In this document: positions 8,167-17,208 of the stretch, one piece after another
Layout of the letters: each line of letters begins with the position of its first letter
How positions within the stretch are numbered: the stretch's first letter is position 1
From: Clostridium sp. BJN0013
GTDB lineage: Bacteria > Bacillota > Clostridia > Clostridiales > Clostridiaceae
Length of the DNA: 64,000 nucleotides
Reading direction: 5' to 3'
Assembly: GCF_040939125.1 (NCBI RefSeq)
Contig: NZ_CP162495.1
Location: 1,178,001 to 1,242,000, forward strand
The notes under the pieces: generated by a model
Seen by the model: the letters and a program-made list of their open reading frames with translations, nothing else
What the model was told of the DNA's origin: nothing
Databases searched by the model: none
Translations under genes and position numbers: made by a program

Positions 8167-10143
8167 GTGAACAGGAAAAATGGCTTTACATTAATAGAGA
8201 TTATGATAGTTATATCAATTATAGCTATACTTTCCATGATTTTAGTGCCAAAGGTGGGGGCAGTAAGGCTTCAATCAAAAAATAAAAGTGTATCTACTAA
8301 TGTATTGCTTATTAGAACCTATCTTGAAAATAGAGCTGGAAAAGATGGTATATATATAAATAAAAATAAAAATCATCTGGAGGAAGCTCTCACCAATGTT
8401 ATAAAGGACAAAATTGGACCTGAAATGGTCTCTAATTTTTTTGGCAGCAATGCATTGATAAATCCTTTTAACAATAAAAGTTCTATTATATATTCTCAGG
8501 GAAATGTAATTAACCATACATCTTCTACCACTTCCTCGGTTTTGATATACTATTATACAGATAGTTTACCTTTAAATAATAATAGTGTTATTAACAGTAC
8601 TATTTTGCCTAAGGGAACAGATTTTACAGGAAATGCAGTTGTAGTTGTTTATAGTACTGGCTATATTTTATATGGGTTAGATTATAGTGGAAAAATTATT
8701 GATACTCCATACATTATTAAATTTCCCCCTGTATCTTTAAGCAGTGGAGAAGGCTCTGGAGATGAAAATGATTCAGATGATGACACTGGAGAAAGTAATT
8801 CAGGAAATACTGCAGCAGATTTTTTTGAGGCAAACTGCTTTAATGTGTTTGGAGACAGCGTCAGTCATATTAATTTGGGAAATGGAGATACCAGTATGAA
8901 TATTACAGATTCTACATACCTACAGGGACAGCAAATTATTTTTAAACAAAATACCAATATCAATGGAGATTTTAATGTATTAGGTACCGGAACATCAAAT
9001 AGTGTCAACACTGGAGAAGGAAATAATAATACAGTAAAAGTTACGGGTAAAACCAATTTTCAAGGATATAATATAGAGTTTAATAGTAATTTACAAACAT
9101 ATAGCAATGTATCTATTTTAGGTATTAATAATGTTATTTTTGATAATTCCAATATTAATTCACAATTTAATAATGGATGTATTCAAATACAGAGTGGAAA
9201 GGATATTAATTTTAATAATGGCATCAATGTTTCAAGCAGCAGTTTTTCTGCAGTGGCAGGAGAAAGTGTCAATTTTAATAATGTAAATGGAAATTTAAAT
9301 TTGGACAACAATAGTTCAGCATATGTGCAGGCTTCTAAAAATATATTGTTTGATTATAATGTAAATAGGAATATAGCAGCTGCAGAGGCACAGGCTCCAA
9401 TTACAATGATTGCAGGAAATGATTTTAATTTTGAAAACAATAGTGCAGATGTAAATATTAAGGGTAAAACGTATTTAAAAGCGGGGAATATTCTCAATAT
9501 TTTGAGGAATGTAACCTTGGGAGATACTTATATATGGGCAAATACTTTTAATTATGGAGGTTCAAATATAAATACACTAGGTCTAAATACTCATGTGAAT
9601 AATTTTTCTCATGAGAATTGGGCAAACTTAAATCCGAATTATGTAGAGGTGGCAGCCAGGTCACCTGAACTGCCTGAGGCAGCAGCACCTGCTGCACCCG
9701 TTAGTGAGATAACAACTACTAAGCAAATGAAAAGTATAAAAAATAATGTCTATAGTTCCAGCTATGATACTACTACTTACCCAGGTATAGCCTTTCGTAT
9801 AATCAGAGGATCGGATACTGAGTCGTTAAAGAAATCCTTAAATGATTCAAATATTGATTCAGATGTCTATAAAGTATTAATTATAGAGGGAAATTGTACT
9901 ATTGATGGTACTATTAATAATTGGAGCAATAGAAATTTAGTGTTTAACAATTTTATAATTTATTGTACTGGTAAGATGACTGTAGAAAACAATATTAATA
10001 GTATAACCTTTAATAATTCTGCCATAATTACTAAAAATGCTGATATAAAGGTGGATTTTACTATGACACAGCTAAACAGCAATCAGTATAATGGGAGCAT
10101 TAAAAGTAAAATTAATAATATATGTGAGGAATATTTCAATTAA
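8167..10143 (+). CDS. Very large type IV pilin with adhesin-like body
   Basis: 658 residues starting with a true prepilin signal (MNRKNG before FTLIEIMIVISIIAILSMILVP, Glu5 present), so it should be processed by PilD and join the pilus. Residues ~30-185 form a pilin-like head. An acidic Ser/Gly/Asp linker (~195-215) leads to about 280 residues of short Asn/Ser/Gly-rich beta repeats (NINGDFNVLG, NVSILGINNVIFDNSNIN, GKDINFNNGINVSSS), suggesting a parallel beta-helix. An Ala/Pro linker (AAAPAAP) joins a final mixed domain. Start is GTG 8167 after GAGGG. Such size is far above ordinary pilins (~150-250) and suggests a tip or minor adhesin. Function is inferred. Confidence 0.8.
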   Translation: MNRKNGFTLIEIMIVISIIAILSMILVPKVGAVRLQSKNKSVSTNVLLIRTYLENRAGKDGIYINKNKNHLEEALTNVIKDKIGPEMVSNFFGSNALINPFNNKSSIIYSQGNVINHTSSTTSSVLIYYYTDSLPLNNNSVINSTILPKGTDFTGNAVVVVYSTGYILYGLDYSGKIIDTPYIIKFPPVSLSSGEGSGDENDSDDDTGESNSGNTAADFFEANCFNVFGDSVSHINLGNGDTSMNITDSTYLQGQQIIFKQNTNINGDFNVLGTGTSNSVNTGEGNNNTVKVTGKTNFQGYNIEFNSNLQTYSNVSILGINNVIFDNSNINSQFNNGCIQIQSGKDINFNNGINVSSSSFSAVAGESVNFNNVNGNLNLDNNSSAYVQASKNILFDYNVNRNIAAAEAQAPITMIAGNDFNFENNSADVNIKGKTYLKAGNILNILRNVTLGDTYIWANTFNYGGSNINTLGLNTHVNNFSHENWANLNPNYVEVAARSPELPEAAAPAAPVSEITTTKQMKSIKNNVYSSSYDTTTYPGIAFRIIRGSDTESLKKSLNDSNIDSDVYKVLIIEGNCTIDGTINNWSNRNLVFNNFIIYCTGKMTVENNINSITFNNSAIITKNADIKVDFTMTQLNSNQYNGSIKSKINNICEEYFN

Positions 10144-10224
10144 TATTGTTCACAAGGCTGTTATGGCAGCAGCTCAAAAAGTTTTAAATTGAAATGAATG
10201 TCTTTTTAAAGGTAGGAAATTGAA

Positions 10225-10533
10225 ATGAAAAATACAGGTTTTACTTATGTAGAAATTATGGTGGCAATTACTATATTTTTATTAATGTCTGCTTTAGTGG
10301 TGCGGCTTAATATTACATCCAATAAAAATATAAATATGCAGGTTAAGAGACAAAATTTAATGCTGGAAGCTCAAAAATGTCTTGAAGAATATAAAAATAA
10401 TCCAGAGAACTATCATAATAATTCAGAAGACCATGTTACTTTAACTGAGAGTACTGAAAATCATCTTTCCAAAATTACAATAACTGATAATTCTAGTGGA
10501 GAGATAATATTAATATCACATTTCTTTAAATAA
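10225..10533 (+). CDS. Minor prepilin, PilV/GspI-like
   Basis: A 102-residue protein with a prepilin signal: leader MKNTG, then FTYVEIMVAITIFLLMSALVV with Glu5 present (Tyr at +3). Only a short polar head follows (EEYKNNPENYHNNSEDH...), so it is a small minor pilin. Order after a large pilin and before a PilW-like and a PilX-like gene matches the pilV-pilW-pilX priming-complex order of other type IV pilus operons. Which named subunit it equals is not decided by sequence alone. Confidence 0.75.
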   Translation: MKNTGFTYVEIMVAITIFLLMSALVVRLNITSNKNINMQVKRQNLMLEAQKCLEEYKNNPENYHNNSEDHVTLTESTENHLSKITITDNSSGEIILISHFFK

Positions 10534-10552
10534 TAAGGTAAAGGATGATACT

Positions 10553-11089
10553 ATGAAGAAAAAAGGATTTACCTTAATTGAATTAATGATAGCCCTGAGT
10601 ATTTTTGTTATATTTTCTATATATCTTTACAAAACTTTTTTTTCTCAGATAAAACAGTCATTTAATTTTAACAATAACATAGATGTCCAGTATAATGTAA
10701 ATAAGGCTTTAAATATGCTTACAGATGAGATAAGAAGTTATAATTGTACTAATGATACTAAAATTTTCAAATCTTCAGATAGCAATAATAGTTTTTTTGT
10801 TAACTGTGGAAATGGGGATAGTGAAGAAGGCAATATTGATACAAGTAACAGCAGGGATACAATTGACTTGCTCTCAAATTCACCTGAGTCTGGCTCTCCA
10901 CCCCCCTCTGATATACAATATAATAGGAAAAGTAAAACTTTATATTTAAAAAATGATAACCAAAATAAATGTTTTAATATAGATTCTGTGTTTTTTTTAT
11001 ATGAAAATGGGCTAATTACAGTTACAGTTTCTGCTTCAAGGGGAGATGTACACATTGAAAGATCCACAGCTATCAATTTAAAAAATTAA
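10553..11089 (+). CDS. Minor prepilin, PilW/GspJ-like
   Basis: 178 residues: leader MKKKG, then FTLIELMIALSIFVIFSIYLY with Glu5 present. The head contains VQYNVNKALNMLTDEIRSYN, the long-helix pattern of PilW/GspJ proteins, and later beta-strand segments (KTLYLKND, FFLYENGLITVTVSASRG). It starts 20 bases after the previous minor pilin and is part of the same operon. Probably a subunit of the pilus initiation complex with its neighbours. Confidence 0.78.
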   Translation: MKKKGFTLIELMIALSIFVIFSIYLYKTFFSQIKQSFNFNNNIDVQYNVNKALNMLTDEIRSYNCTNDTKIFKSSDSNNSFFVNCGNGDSEEGNIDTSNSRDTIDLLSNSPESGSPPPSDIQYNRKSKTLYLKNDNQNKCFNIDSVFFLYENGLITVTVSASRGDVHIERSTAINLKN

Positions 11090-11125
11090 AATATTTTTAT
11101 TGTATAATGGGGGTAATAAAACATT

Positions 11126-11608
11126 ATGAAGAAAAAGGGTTCTGCTATTTTAATAGTTGTAATTATTATTATGGTGGTCTTTATATTAGCTGCATACATG
11201 GTAGATATCAGTATTAAAAGTAATAGAGTAGCTTCTGATACCTTAAATAGAACCAGAGAATACTATAGTGCGGAAACTGGTATATATGACAGTATAAAAG
11301 AGATTAATGAAAAGATTGACAATAAAGAACCAGCTGAAGATAGTAATATGGATGGTGAGATTTCAGGTACAATAGAGTATAAGGATGTAGTAGAAGATTA
11401 TAAAGCTGAATTTAAACTTAAAGAAAAGTCTGATGATTTAAAAAAATATACCTTTAAAATTAGAGCTTCAGGAAACTATAATTCCCAAGGATGTGGTGTA
11501 GTTTCAGAGATCACTCTTTATTATGATATTGACAATGACAACAATAAGTGTAAGTATTTATATTATACTATAAATAATTGGAAGGTTTATAAGGCCATGG
11601 ATATATAG
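11126..11608 (+). CDS. Minor pilus protein, PilX/GspK-like
   Basis: 160 residues. N-terminus MKKKGSAILIVVIIIMVVFILAAYMV is pilin-like but lacks Glu at position 5, the hallmark of tip-type PilX/GspK subunits. The segment REYYSAETGIYDSIKEINEKI matches the PilX 'YxAESG' helix. It is the last recognisable gene of the pilus operon; an IS110 remnant lies directly downstream on the other strand, so further pilus genes may have been lost there. Confidence 0.75.
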   Translation: MKKKGSAILIVVIIIMVVFILAAYMVDISIKSNRVASDTLNRTREYYSAETGIYDSIKEINEKIDNKEPAEDSNMDGEISGTIEYKDVVEDYKAEFKLKEKSDDLKKYTFKIRASGNYNSQGCGVVSEITLYYDIDNDNNKCKYLYYTINNWKVYKAMDI

Positions 11609-11634
11609 TATATGAGGTTCTAATTTTTAAAGGT

Positions 11635-12321
11635 TCAGTTTTGATTGCAAAGTAAGGCTGCTTTTTACTCTTGATTGCGGCAAGAGCATACTGAACCATC
11701 ATAGGTTTCAGGTAAGCACCGGCTTTTGCAATGCGGACTGATTTCTTTTTGTCAGCAGATTCATTGTTGGCAGGAGAAAGTCCACATCAGGAGCAGAGCT
11801 GTTTTGCATCATCAAAAACAGTCATATCGACTCCGATTTCGGCAAGAATTATCGTGGCACTGAGTTCTGTGACACCGGGAATAGAGGATATGTATTCCAC
11901 GAACGCATAATAAGGTCTGATATGGACATACAGTTCCACTTCTGTCTGAGTAATCATGTCATTAAGATACTCCAGATGACCACGGACAAGTTCCAACTTT
12001 TTTGCTTGATCGGATTCAAGGCTGTAACCTTTAATGGTTTCAACAATATTATCTGATTTAGCAACGGCTTTTTTCTTAATTAGCTTACGAACCGCTTTAT
12101 CATCAATCGTATCAGCACTTTCCGGTGGATTCCATACAGACATGATAACAGTCATTTTCAGTTAACCAGTCGTGAAACTTTTGGATATCCGAGTTGATGG
12201 TAGAAAAAGATTTCTGATGGTACTCAGATATTCCGTTTTTGTCGGTTGTAACGATGGTTGCAACGATAACATTTTTGTGGATATCAAGTCCACAACAGAT
12301 GGGGTAAGCAAGTCTCATCAT
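11635..12321 (-). pseudogene. IS110-family transposase remnant
   Basis: Minus strand from ATG 12321: AYPICCGLDIHKNVIVATIV (N-terminal DEDD motif of IS110), FHDWLTENDCYHVCMESTGK. The frame then breaks and about 100 family residues are missing. It resumes at VETIKGYSLESDQAKKLELV, IPGVTELSATIILAEIG, FDDAKQLCS-stop-CGLSPANNESADKKKSV (TGA where the family has Trp), KAGAYLKPMMVQYA, and runs out into host DNA near 11635. It has at least one deletion/frameshift, one nonsense codon and a truncated end, so it is dead. Base use is visibly richer in G+C than the neighbours, as expected for acquired DNA. Confidence 0.85.
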
Positions 12322-12540
12322 AAGTATCACCACCTCAATAAAAAAGAATAGCAACATTGACTGTCATCCTGCGACGAAATAAACATGGTTCATTACCAAT
12401 AATAAGAGTCCGGGCTCAAAGTCCCACTTGTTTGTACTTGAAAGGATGACGGCACATATATATGCGGGGTCGAAAAGAATTCGCCACTCACCTCCTCGTG
12501 CTCTATAGTGTATTGCTATTCCATGATAAGATTATAAAAC
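12322..12540. mobile_element. Upstream end of the degenerate IS110 element
   Basis: The stretch between the dead transposase and the radical SAM gene (e.g. GTCATCCTGCGACGAAATAA, GAGTCCGGGCTCAAAGTCCC) has the same higher G+C as the transposase and no open frame. It probably is the non-coding left end of the IS110 copy. No inverted repeats or target duplication can be fixed, which is normal for this family. Confidence 0.5.
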
Positions 12541-12615
12541 AAAAAAAGGTGAGACACAACAAGCTTTTTCATGTCTTGTTTGTGCCTGGGCGAAGCGAAA
12601 GGAATGATTAGATAT

Positions 12616-13485
12616 ATGAGATATGAAGGTATTGTGTACAGACCACCTAGTGAAGCTTATAGCTTGATAATTCAGGTTAGTGTGGGATGTGCCCATAACA
12701 AATGTACTTTTTGTAACATGTATAAAAGTAAAAAATTCAGAATAAAAAGCTTAGAAGAGATATATGGAGATTTATATGAAGCAAGACAAATGTATGGACA
12801 TGTAGAACGTATATTTCTGGCAGATGGAGATTCACTTGTACTGCCAATGAAAAAATTAACACAGATATTGATTAAGATAAAAGAACTATTTCCAAAATGC
12901 AGGAGGGTCTCTGCTTATGCTACACCTAGAGACATTTTAATAAAATCTCCTGAAGAACTTAAAGAATTAAAGGAGTTGGGTATAGGTATATTTTATATGG
13001 GAATAGAAAGTGGAAGTGATTTAATATTAAAAGATATACAAAAAGGAGTTACTTCTTCGGAAATAATAGAGGCAGGCCAGAAGATTAAAAAAAGCGGTAT
13101 CAAGCTTTCAGTAACGTTCATTTCAGGTATAGGAGGAAAGGACAAATGGCAGGAAAATGCCAGGGAATCTGCTAGGGTTATAACTGCCATTAATCCTGAT
13201 TATGTAGGACTTTTAACTCTTATGGTAGAACATGGAACTAAAATGTATGATGATATCAATAATGGAGAGTTTAAACTTTTAAGTCCTGAGGAAATTATGC
13301 TTGAAACCAGAGAGTTGGTTAAAAATATCCATACTAGCAATTGTATTTTTAGAAGCAATCATGCATCAAATTATGTGGCTTTAAGTGGAACTTTATCTGA
13401 AGACAGAGAAAGGCTTATTGCTCTCATTGATGATGTTTTAAGCGGAAAATATGGATATAAGCCTGAAAAATTCAGAAGATTATAA
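12616..13485 (+). CDS. Radical SAM protein of unknown substrate
   Basis: Contains the radical SAM cluster motif in the form C-x4-C-x2-C (GCAHNKCTFCNMYKSKKFR), followed by RIFLADGDSLVLP (the GGE-like strand), ELGIGIFYMGIESGSDLIL (SAM-binding strand) and LSVTFISGIGG. The C-terminal part has RSNHASNYVALSGTLSEDRE. This is the oxygen-independent coproporphyrinogen-oxidase/Elp3-like radical SAM subclass, about 290-300 residues, often seen alone in clostridia. Several in-frame starts exist (12571, 12604, 12616). 12616 fits the conserved MRYEG start and has AAAGGA upstream, though spacing is long. Substrate unknown. Confidence 0.85.
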   Translation: MRYEGIVYRPPSEAYSLIIQVSVGCAHNKCTFCNMYKSKKFRIKSLEEIYGDLYEARQMYGHVERIFLADGDSLVLPMKKLTQILIKIKELFPKCRRVSAYATPRDILIKSPEELKELKELGIGIFYMGIESGSDLILKDIQKGVTSSEIIEAGQKIKKSGIKLSVTFISGIGGKDKWQENARESARVITAINPDYVGLLTLMVEHGTKMYDDINNGEFKLLSPEEIMLETRELVKNIHTSNCIFRSNHASNYVALSGTLSEDRERLIALIDDVLSGKYGYKPEKFRRL

Positions 13486-13512
13486 GAAGAATATAATTTT
13501 ATAAAAATAATA

Positions 13513-13557
13513 AAAAGAGTCTAGGGTGCACTTTAAGGGGCAGGGCTCTTATTTTTT
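13513..13557 (+). terminator. Terminator after the radical SAM gene
   Basis: AAAGAGTC (5' arm) pairs with GGGCTCTT (3' arm) around an internal loop, followed by ATTTTTT. It begins about 28 bases after the stop codon. Confidence 0.65.
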
Positions 13558-13573
13558 ACCCTAAATTATAAAA

Positions 13574-14166
13574 TATAGCACAATTGTTTTAGAGGCGAAG
13601 AATCAGGATAATTATGTTGTGGTAATAATAAAAGATGATGGAGCAGGATTCAATAAGGAAAATATAACAGAATTCAGCGGGCGAGGAGTGGGAATGGATG
13701 TAATAATGAAAAATATTAAAGATATTGGAGGAATAGTAACAGTTCAAAGTAAATATAATGAATGAACTCTTACAATCATAAAAATACCTAGTACTCTTGC
13801 TATTATAAATGGCATAAATATGAGAGTGGGGAATTGTTATTATACCATATCTGTTATTGTTATAACTGAGTTCTTTAGGCCTAAAGCCACTGATCTTTTT
13901 CACATTAAAAAAGAATGAGATGTAATGGCAAGAGGTTAGTGCTATCCTATAATTCGCATACATAATCTATACAGAATTGAAACTAGTATTAAGAAGTTAA
14001 CAGATGGGATAATTGTCATGGTAAGGAATTATGTAAAAAAAATCAAAAATGTAAAAGGCATATCTGACTGTACAGTATTTGGAGATGGAAGTATTAGTTT
14101 AATACTTAATATAGAAGAGCTGGTAACCATAATTGATGGGCATAGTAAAACGAAAAACTGTTGTTA
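13574..14166 (+). pseudogene. cheA: cheA (chemotaxis histidine kinase) C-terminal remnant
   Basis: One reading frame, interrupted by three stop codons, gives STIVLEAKNQDNYVVVIIKD, DGAGFNK, GRGVGMDVIMKNIKDIGG (the CheA HATPase G2 motif), then TLTIIKIPSTLAIINGINMRVG, ITEFFRPK, PIIRIHNLYRIETS and ISDCTVFGDGSISLILNIEEL, the CheW-like regulatory domain. The phosphotransfer, dimer and most of the kinase domain are absent and there is no start codon. No chemotaxis or flagellar gene is nearby. The remnant ends with TAA at 14164-14166, exactly where a copy of the interspersed repeat begins. Confidence 0.82.
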
Positions 14167-14232
14167 ATCAAGTGATTCTAAGGTTCAAATGGATTTTGCT
14201 CACAGGAAATGTTTTCTTCATCTGAACTTATG
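14167..14232 (+). repeat. Interspersed structured repeat, copy A (left half only)
   Basis: Starts with the family left end ATCAAGTGATTC and contains the first hairpin (GGTTCAAATGGA ... TTCATCTGAACTT). The right half (second stem and the CTTCGGATAA end) is missing. It abuts the stop of the cheA remnant. Confidence 0.75.
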
Positions 14233-14359
14233 AGAAAACAGGTTAAGAAGTTTAAAGTGAAATAAATTTAAACAATAATACTTCTTTAGAGAAGAACTTT
14301 AAATATATGTGGGTCATAATACTTTAGAGATGTTATGACCCTAAAAAGAAACATATTTT

Positions 14360-14773
14360 TTATTCTGGAACAACTATGACTAATGTATTGGCATTTTTTA
14401 AAACCTTGTTAGTTACAGAACCAATTATTCTAGCAAGTCCTTTTTTGTTAGACTTAGTCATAATTATTATATCATAATTATCTAATTTTGATTTTAGTAA
14501 TATTTTGTCGGGAGCAGAACCAAAATCACTATACTTTTCGACTTCATAACCTTCAAGTTTTTTCTCGGCTTTGTCCAATATTTCATCCATGTCTTTTTGG
14601 GCTTGTTCTATAGTAGAATTTGTTATAGCCATGTCATTTGCCATAACGATCTCTCTAATAGTCATAAGAGTTATTTTCACCTTATCTGCTTTGAATAATT
14701 TTTTTAGCCAGTCAATAGAGTGCATACTTCGATCAGTTCCATCTAAGGGCACTAAAATTTTTTTCTTTGTCAT
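14360..14773 (-). CDS. Universal stress protein (UspA family)
   Basis: About 137 residues, single Usp domain: N-terminal KKILVPLDGTDRSMHSIDWL, middle DKILLKSKLDNYDIIIMTKSN, and C-terminal RIIGSVTNKVLKNANTLVIVVPE. The G-x2-G-x(9)-S/T ATP-binding pattern is only partly kept (IGSVTNKVLKNA), so ATP binding is uncertain. An in-frame GTG at 14782 is possible; ATG 14773 has AAAGGA ten bases upstream. It is paralogous to the next gene (similar start, linker and C-terminus), the product of a tandem duplication. Cytoplasmic; role in stress survival assumed from family. Confidence 0.88.
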   Translation of the reverse strand: MTKKKILVPLDGTDRSMHSIDWLKKLFKADKVKITLMTIREIVMANDMAITNSTIEQAQKDMDEILDKAEKKLEGYEVEKYSDFGSAPDKILLKSKLDNYDIIIMTKSNKKGLARIIGSVTNKVLKNANTLVIVVPE

Positions 14774-14874
14774 GTAATACACATCCTTTTCAATAATATG
14801 TTGTATAAGAATTTTTATATATTATATTTTCTGTGATATAAATATATTTTCTAAATAAGATTTTATAATGAAAT

Positions 14875-15285
14875 TTATTCTGGAATAATGGCAACTAAGG
14901 TATTTGCATTTTTTATAATTTTACTGGTTACAGAGCCAATCATTCTGTCCAAAGCTGTTTTTGTAGATCTTGTCATAACTATCATATCAAATTTATCCTG
15001 TTCTGCTTTTTTCAAAATTTTATCATCGGCATATCCAAAGGTAAAGTATTTTTCCACTTCATAACCCTCAAGTTCTTTTTCTGCCTTGTCTAAAACTTTA
15101 TGGCTTATTTGTTCAGCCTTGTACATTTTATCCTTTATCATGGTATCTCTTGCCATAAACATTTCTACAACATTCATGAGAGTTACTTGTATTTCATCTT
15201 TTTCAAATAATTTTTTTACCCAATCAAGAGAGTGCATACTTCGATCAGTGCCGTCTACTGGTATTAAAATTTTTCTTTTTGCCAT
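14875..15285 (-). CDS. Universal stress protein (UspA family), tandem paralogue
   Basis: About 136 residues with the same layout as its downstream neighbour: KRKILIPVDGTDRSMHSLDWV, LEGYEVEKYFTFGYADDKIL, RMIGSVTSKIIKNANTLVAIIPE. Start ATG 15285 follows AAAGGA; an in-frame codon at 15294 is less likely. The two genes are about 100 bases apart on the minus strand, each with its own ribosome site of nearly identical sequence, which supports recent tandem duplication. A promoter could lie in the A/T-rich leader 15300-15420, but no strong -35/-10 pair stands out. Confidence 0.88.
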   Translation of the reverse strand: MAKRKILIPVDGTDRSMHSLDWVKKLFEKDEIQVTLMNVVEMFMARDTMIKDKMYKAEQISHKVLDKAEKELEGYEVEKYFTFGYADDKILKKAEQDKFDMIVMTRSTKTALDRMIGSVTSKIIKNANTLVAIIPE

Positions 15286-15454
15286 GTAAAACACATCCTT
15301 TTCAATTATTTATTTTAAGTTTATAGCAATTGGCGCCCTATGTCTATTATAACGTTTTCTAAATAAAAGTATAATCCTTTGAATTTTATAATACAAGTAA
15401 TTGTTTTTATATTTTTCGGAAAATACCCCAGTGTGAATAATGATTTAGTCATAT

Positions 15455-15919
15455 TTAGGGGCTTATTTTATTAAATAGTTTTAAACCTAGGGCAATCAAT
15501 CCTGAGGTTATCATAGGACCTACAGGAACACCGCCTAAAAAAGCAGCAGCAATTACTGCGCCCAAAATTAAAGCAGGCATAATTTCACTGTGACCTTGAA
15601 TAGTCAAGTAGTTCATACCAAGTCCACTTAAGTAAGTTGTAAAAAGGGAAACTAACAGGGCAAATATCCCAAGCCATGAGGTGAAGACATTTCTAATGCT
15701 TATATAGCCTACTTTTCCGTCGGCAATAGGTATTAAAATAGATGCTATAAGTATTACTAATCCTAAGAATAATCCATTTTCTTGTAAGTAGGGAAATATA
15801 AATTTATCTGCATTCAAAAGCTTTAAAATTAAAAGAAAACAGGTGGCTAATGCCACAGAGTTAGCTTTTCCAAGGACAGAAGCAGTTAATATTATTATTA
15901 ATATAATAGTGGATTCCAA
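15455..15919 (-). CDS. UPF0756 (YeaL/DUF441) membrane protein
   Basis: 154 residues, four or five membrane spans: IILIIILTASVLG, VALATCFLLILKLL, GLFLGLVILIASILIPIADG, IFALLVSLFTTYLSGLGMNYL, MPALILGAVIAAAFLGGVPVGPMITSGLIAL. The GxxxGPMITSG end and size are those of the UPF0756 family. Function is unknown; the family sits in the cytoplasmic membrane. Start is TTG 15919, with AAGGAG about ten bases upstream. It lies upstream of, and is co-oriented with, the two Usp genes, but a gap of ~170 bases and separate leaders make an operon uncertain. Confidence 0.85.
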   Translation of the reverse strand: MESTIILIIILTASVLGKANSVALATCFLLILKLLNADKFIFPYLQENGLFLGLVILIASILIPIADGKVGYISIRNVFTSWLGIFALLVSLFTTYLSGLGMNYLTIQGHSEIMPALILGAVIAAAFLGGVPVGPMITSGLIALGLKLFNKISP

Positions 15920-16130
15920 TTTGGTTCATCTCCTTAATTAATAAGTATAACTGTTAGTAAACAGTTATATTTGAGAAAATATATGATTTAAAATGTTTAA
16001 ATATGATGATAACTAATATAGTTAATTTTAATTTTTTATGAAGAATAATAATATATTTTTTACGTATAATTTAATAAAAAAGAAATTATTTAATAGAATT
16101 ATTGAAATATAAGTTATGGTGAAGGTATAA

Positions 16131-16256
16131 AATGATTCAGAGGTTCAGATGGAGCTTGCCTATGAGGAATGCTTTTTCTATTTGAACCTTAGAAGAACTT
16201 ATAAAATGCACGCAGTAGTGCTTATCTTCCAGGTAGTACTAGATAATTACCGCCTT
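16131..16256 (+). repeat. Interspersed structured repeat, copy B (degenerate right end)
   Basis: Contains the first hairpin (GAGGTTCAGATGGAG ... TCTATTTGAACCTTAG), the linker GAAGAACTTATAAA and GCAGTAGTGCTTATC, all diagnostic of the family. The right end departs from the consensus after CTTATCTTCC. It lies in the 450-base gap before the gene at 16371. The rest of that gap is A/T-rich with no gene. Confidence 0.75.
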
Positions 16257-16370
16257 TCAATAAATAACTAGTATTTACAATAAAGCAGGAAATTTGCTGT
16301 GATTTATAGTATTATAGTATTAAAGGTAGTCATAATTATACCTTTAATTATATTATAAGGAGGAATTTAT

Positions 16371-16943
16371 ATGGATGATAGAGATGATAGAATTGTAGAT
16401 TTTAATGATCTTAAAAACAAAGCCAGAGAAAAAGATGTGGAGAAATTTGAAGATTATGTATATGGACTTAGTTATGATATGTCTCAAGGAAAATTAACCA
16501 TGGGAGATTTTTCTCAAAAAATTCAAAAGTATATGGAAAAAAATAACATATCTCATGAAAAGCTGTTTAACATCCAAAAAGAACTTATGAAAAGATATGG
16601 ATTTAACATAGAAGACATAGAAAAACAAATGAAGAGTATGGGAATTGACATATCATCTTTAGAAAAAGGAAATGATTATGAAACCATTAGAAAGACTTTA
16701 AGTTTCCAGGAAAAATATAAAAAAGACATAGGAAATGTACTAATGACTACATATACTATAAATAATTCTGTGAATAATTTATCCATATTTATGAGTGAAG
16801 AAAAAGTAATTTTAGAAAGCACTGAAAAGATAAATCTACAGGATCCTGAATTAAATGAATTTTTATGTTCTTATAAAAAAATACTAAAGGATAAAAAACT
16901 TGTGATTTACTTATGTGAAAATATGGGTGTATTTGAATATTAA
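16371..16943 (+). CDS. Conserved clostridial protein of unknown function (DUF3867-like)
   Basis: 190 residues, soluble, charged and mostly helical: MDDRDDRIVDFNDLKNKARE, YDMSQGKLTMGDFSQKIQKY, KELMKRYGFNIEDIEKQMKS, LSIFMSEEKVILESTEKINL. No signal peptide or membrane span and no catalytic motif. I recognise the start pattern as a clostridial family (probably DUF3867) without known role. A strong AAGGAGG ribosome site precedes ATG 16371. It stands alone between a repeat copy and an A/T-rich gap. Function not assigned. Confidence 0.7.
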   Translation: MDDRDDRIVDFNDLKNKAREKDVEKFEDYVYGLSYDMSQGKLTMGDFSQKIQKYMEKNNISHEKLFNIQKELMKRYGFNIEDIEKQMKSMGIDISSLEKGNDYETIRKTLSFQEKYKKDIGNVLMTTYTINNSVNNLSIFMSEEKVILESTEKINLQDPELNEFLCSYKKILKDKKLVIYLCENMGVFEY

Positions 16944-17208
16944 ATTATAAAATATAAATTATTTTTGTGTACATATAATAAAAAGTAAAGATTTATATAC
17001 TTAATAATTTTAAAAAAAGAGATAAGAAATATAAAAATAGTTCCTCCCTAAATAAAAATTTTATGAAATTATTATTTTAATTTAAGATAAATTTTCAAAA
17101 TACGATAAAAAATATAGAATTATTTATGGCATATTTTACCCTATTATATGCAATAATTCAAAAGCCAACAGGGAAGTGGCTTAACATCTATAACAGGGAG
17201 GTAGAATT

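Noticed and set aside
13589-13963. 124-codon minus-strand frame over the cheA remnant.
   Set aside because: It is a low-complexity Tyr/Ile/Asn shadow of the pseudogene without a ribosome site.
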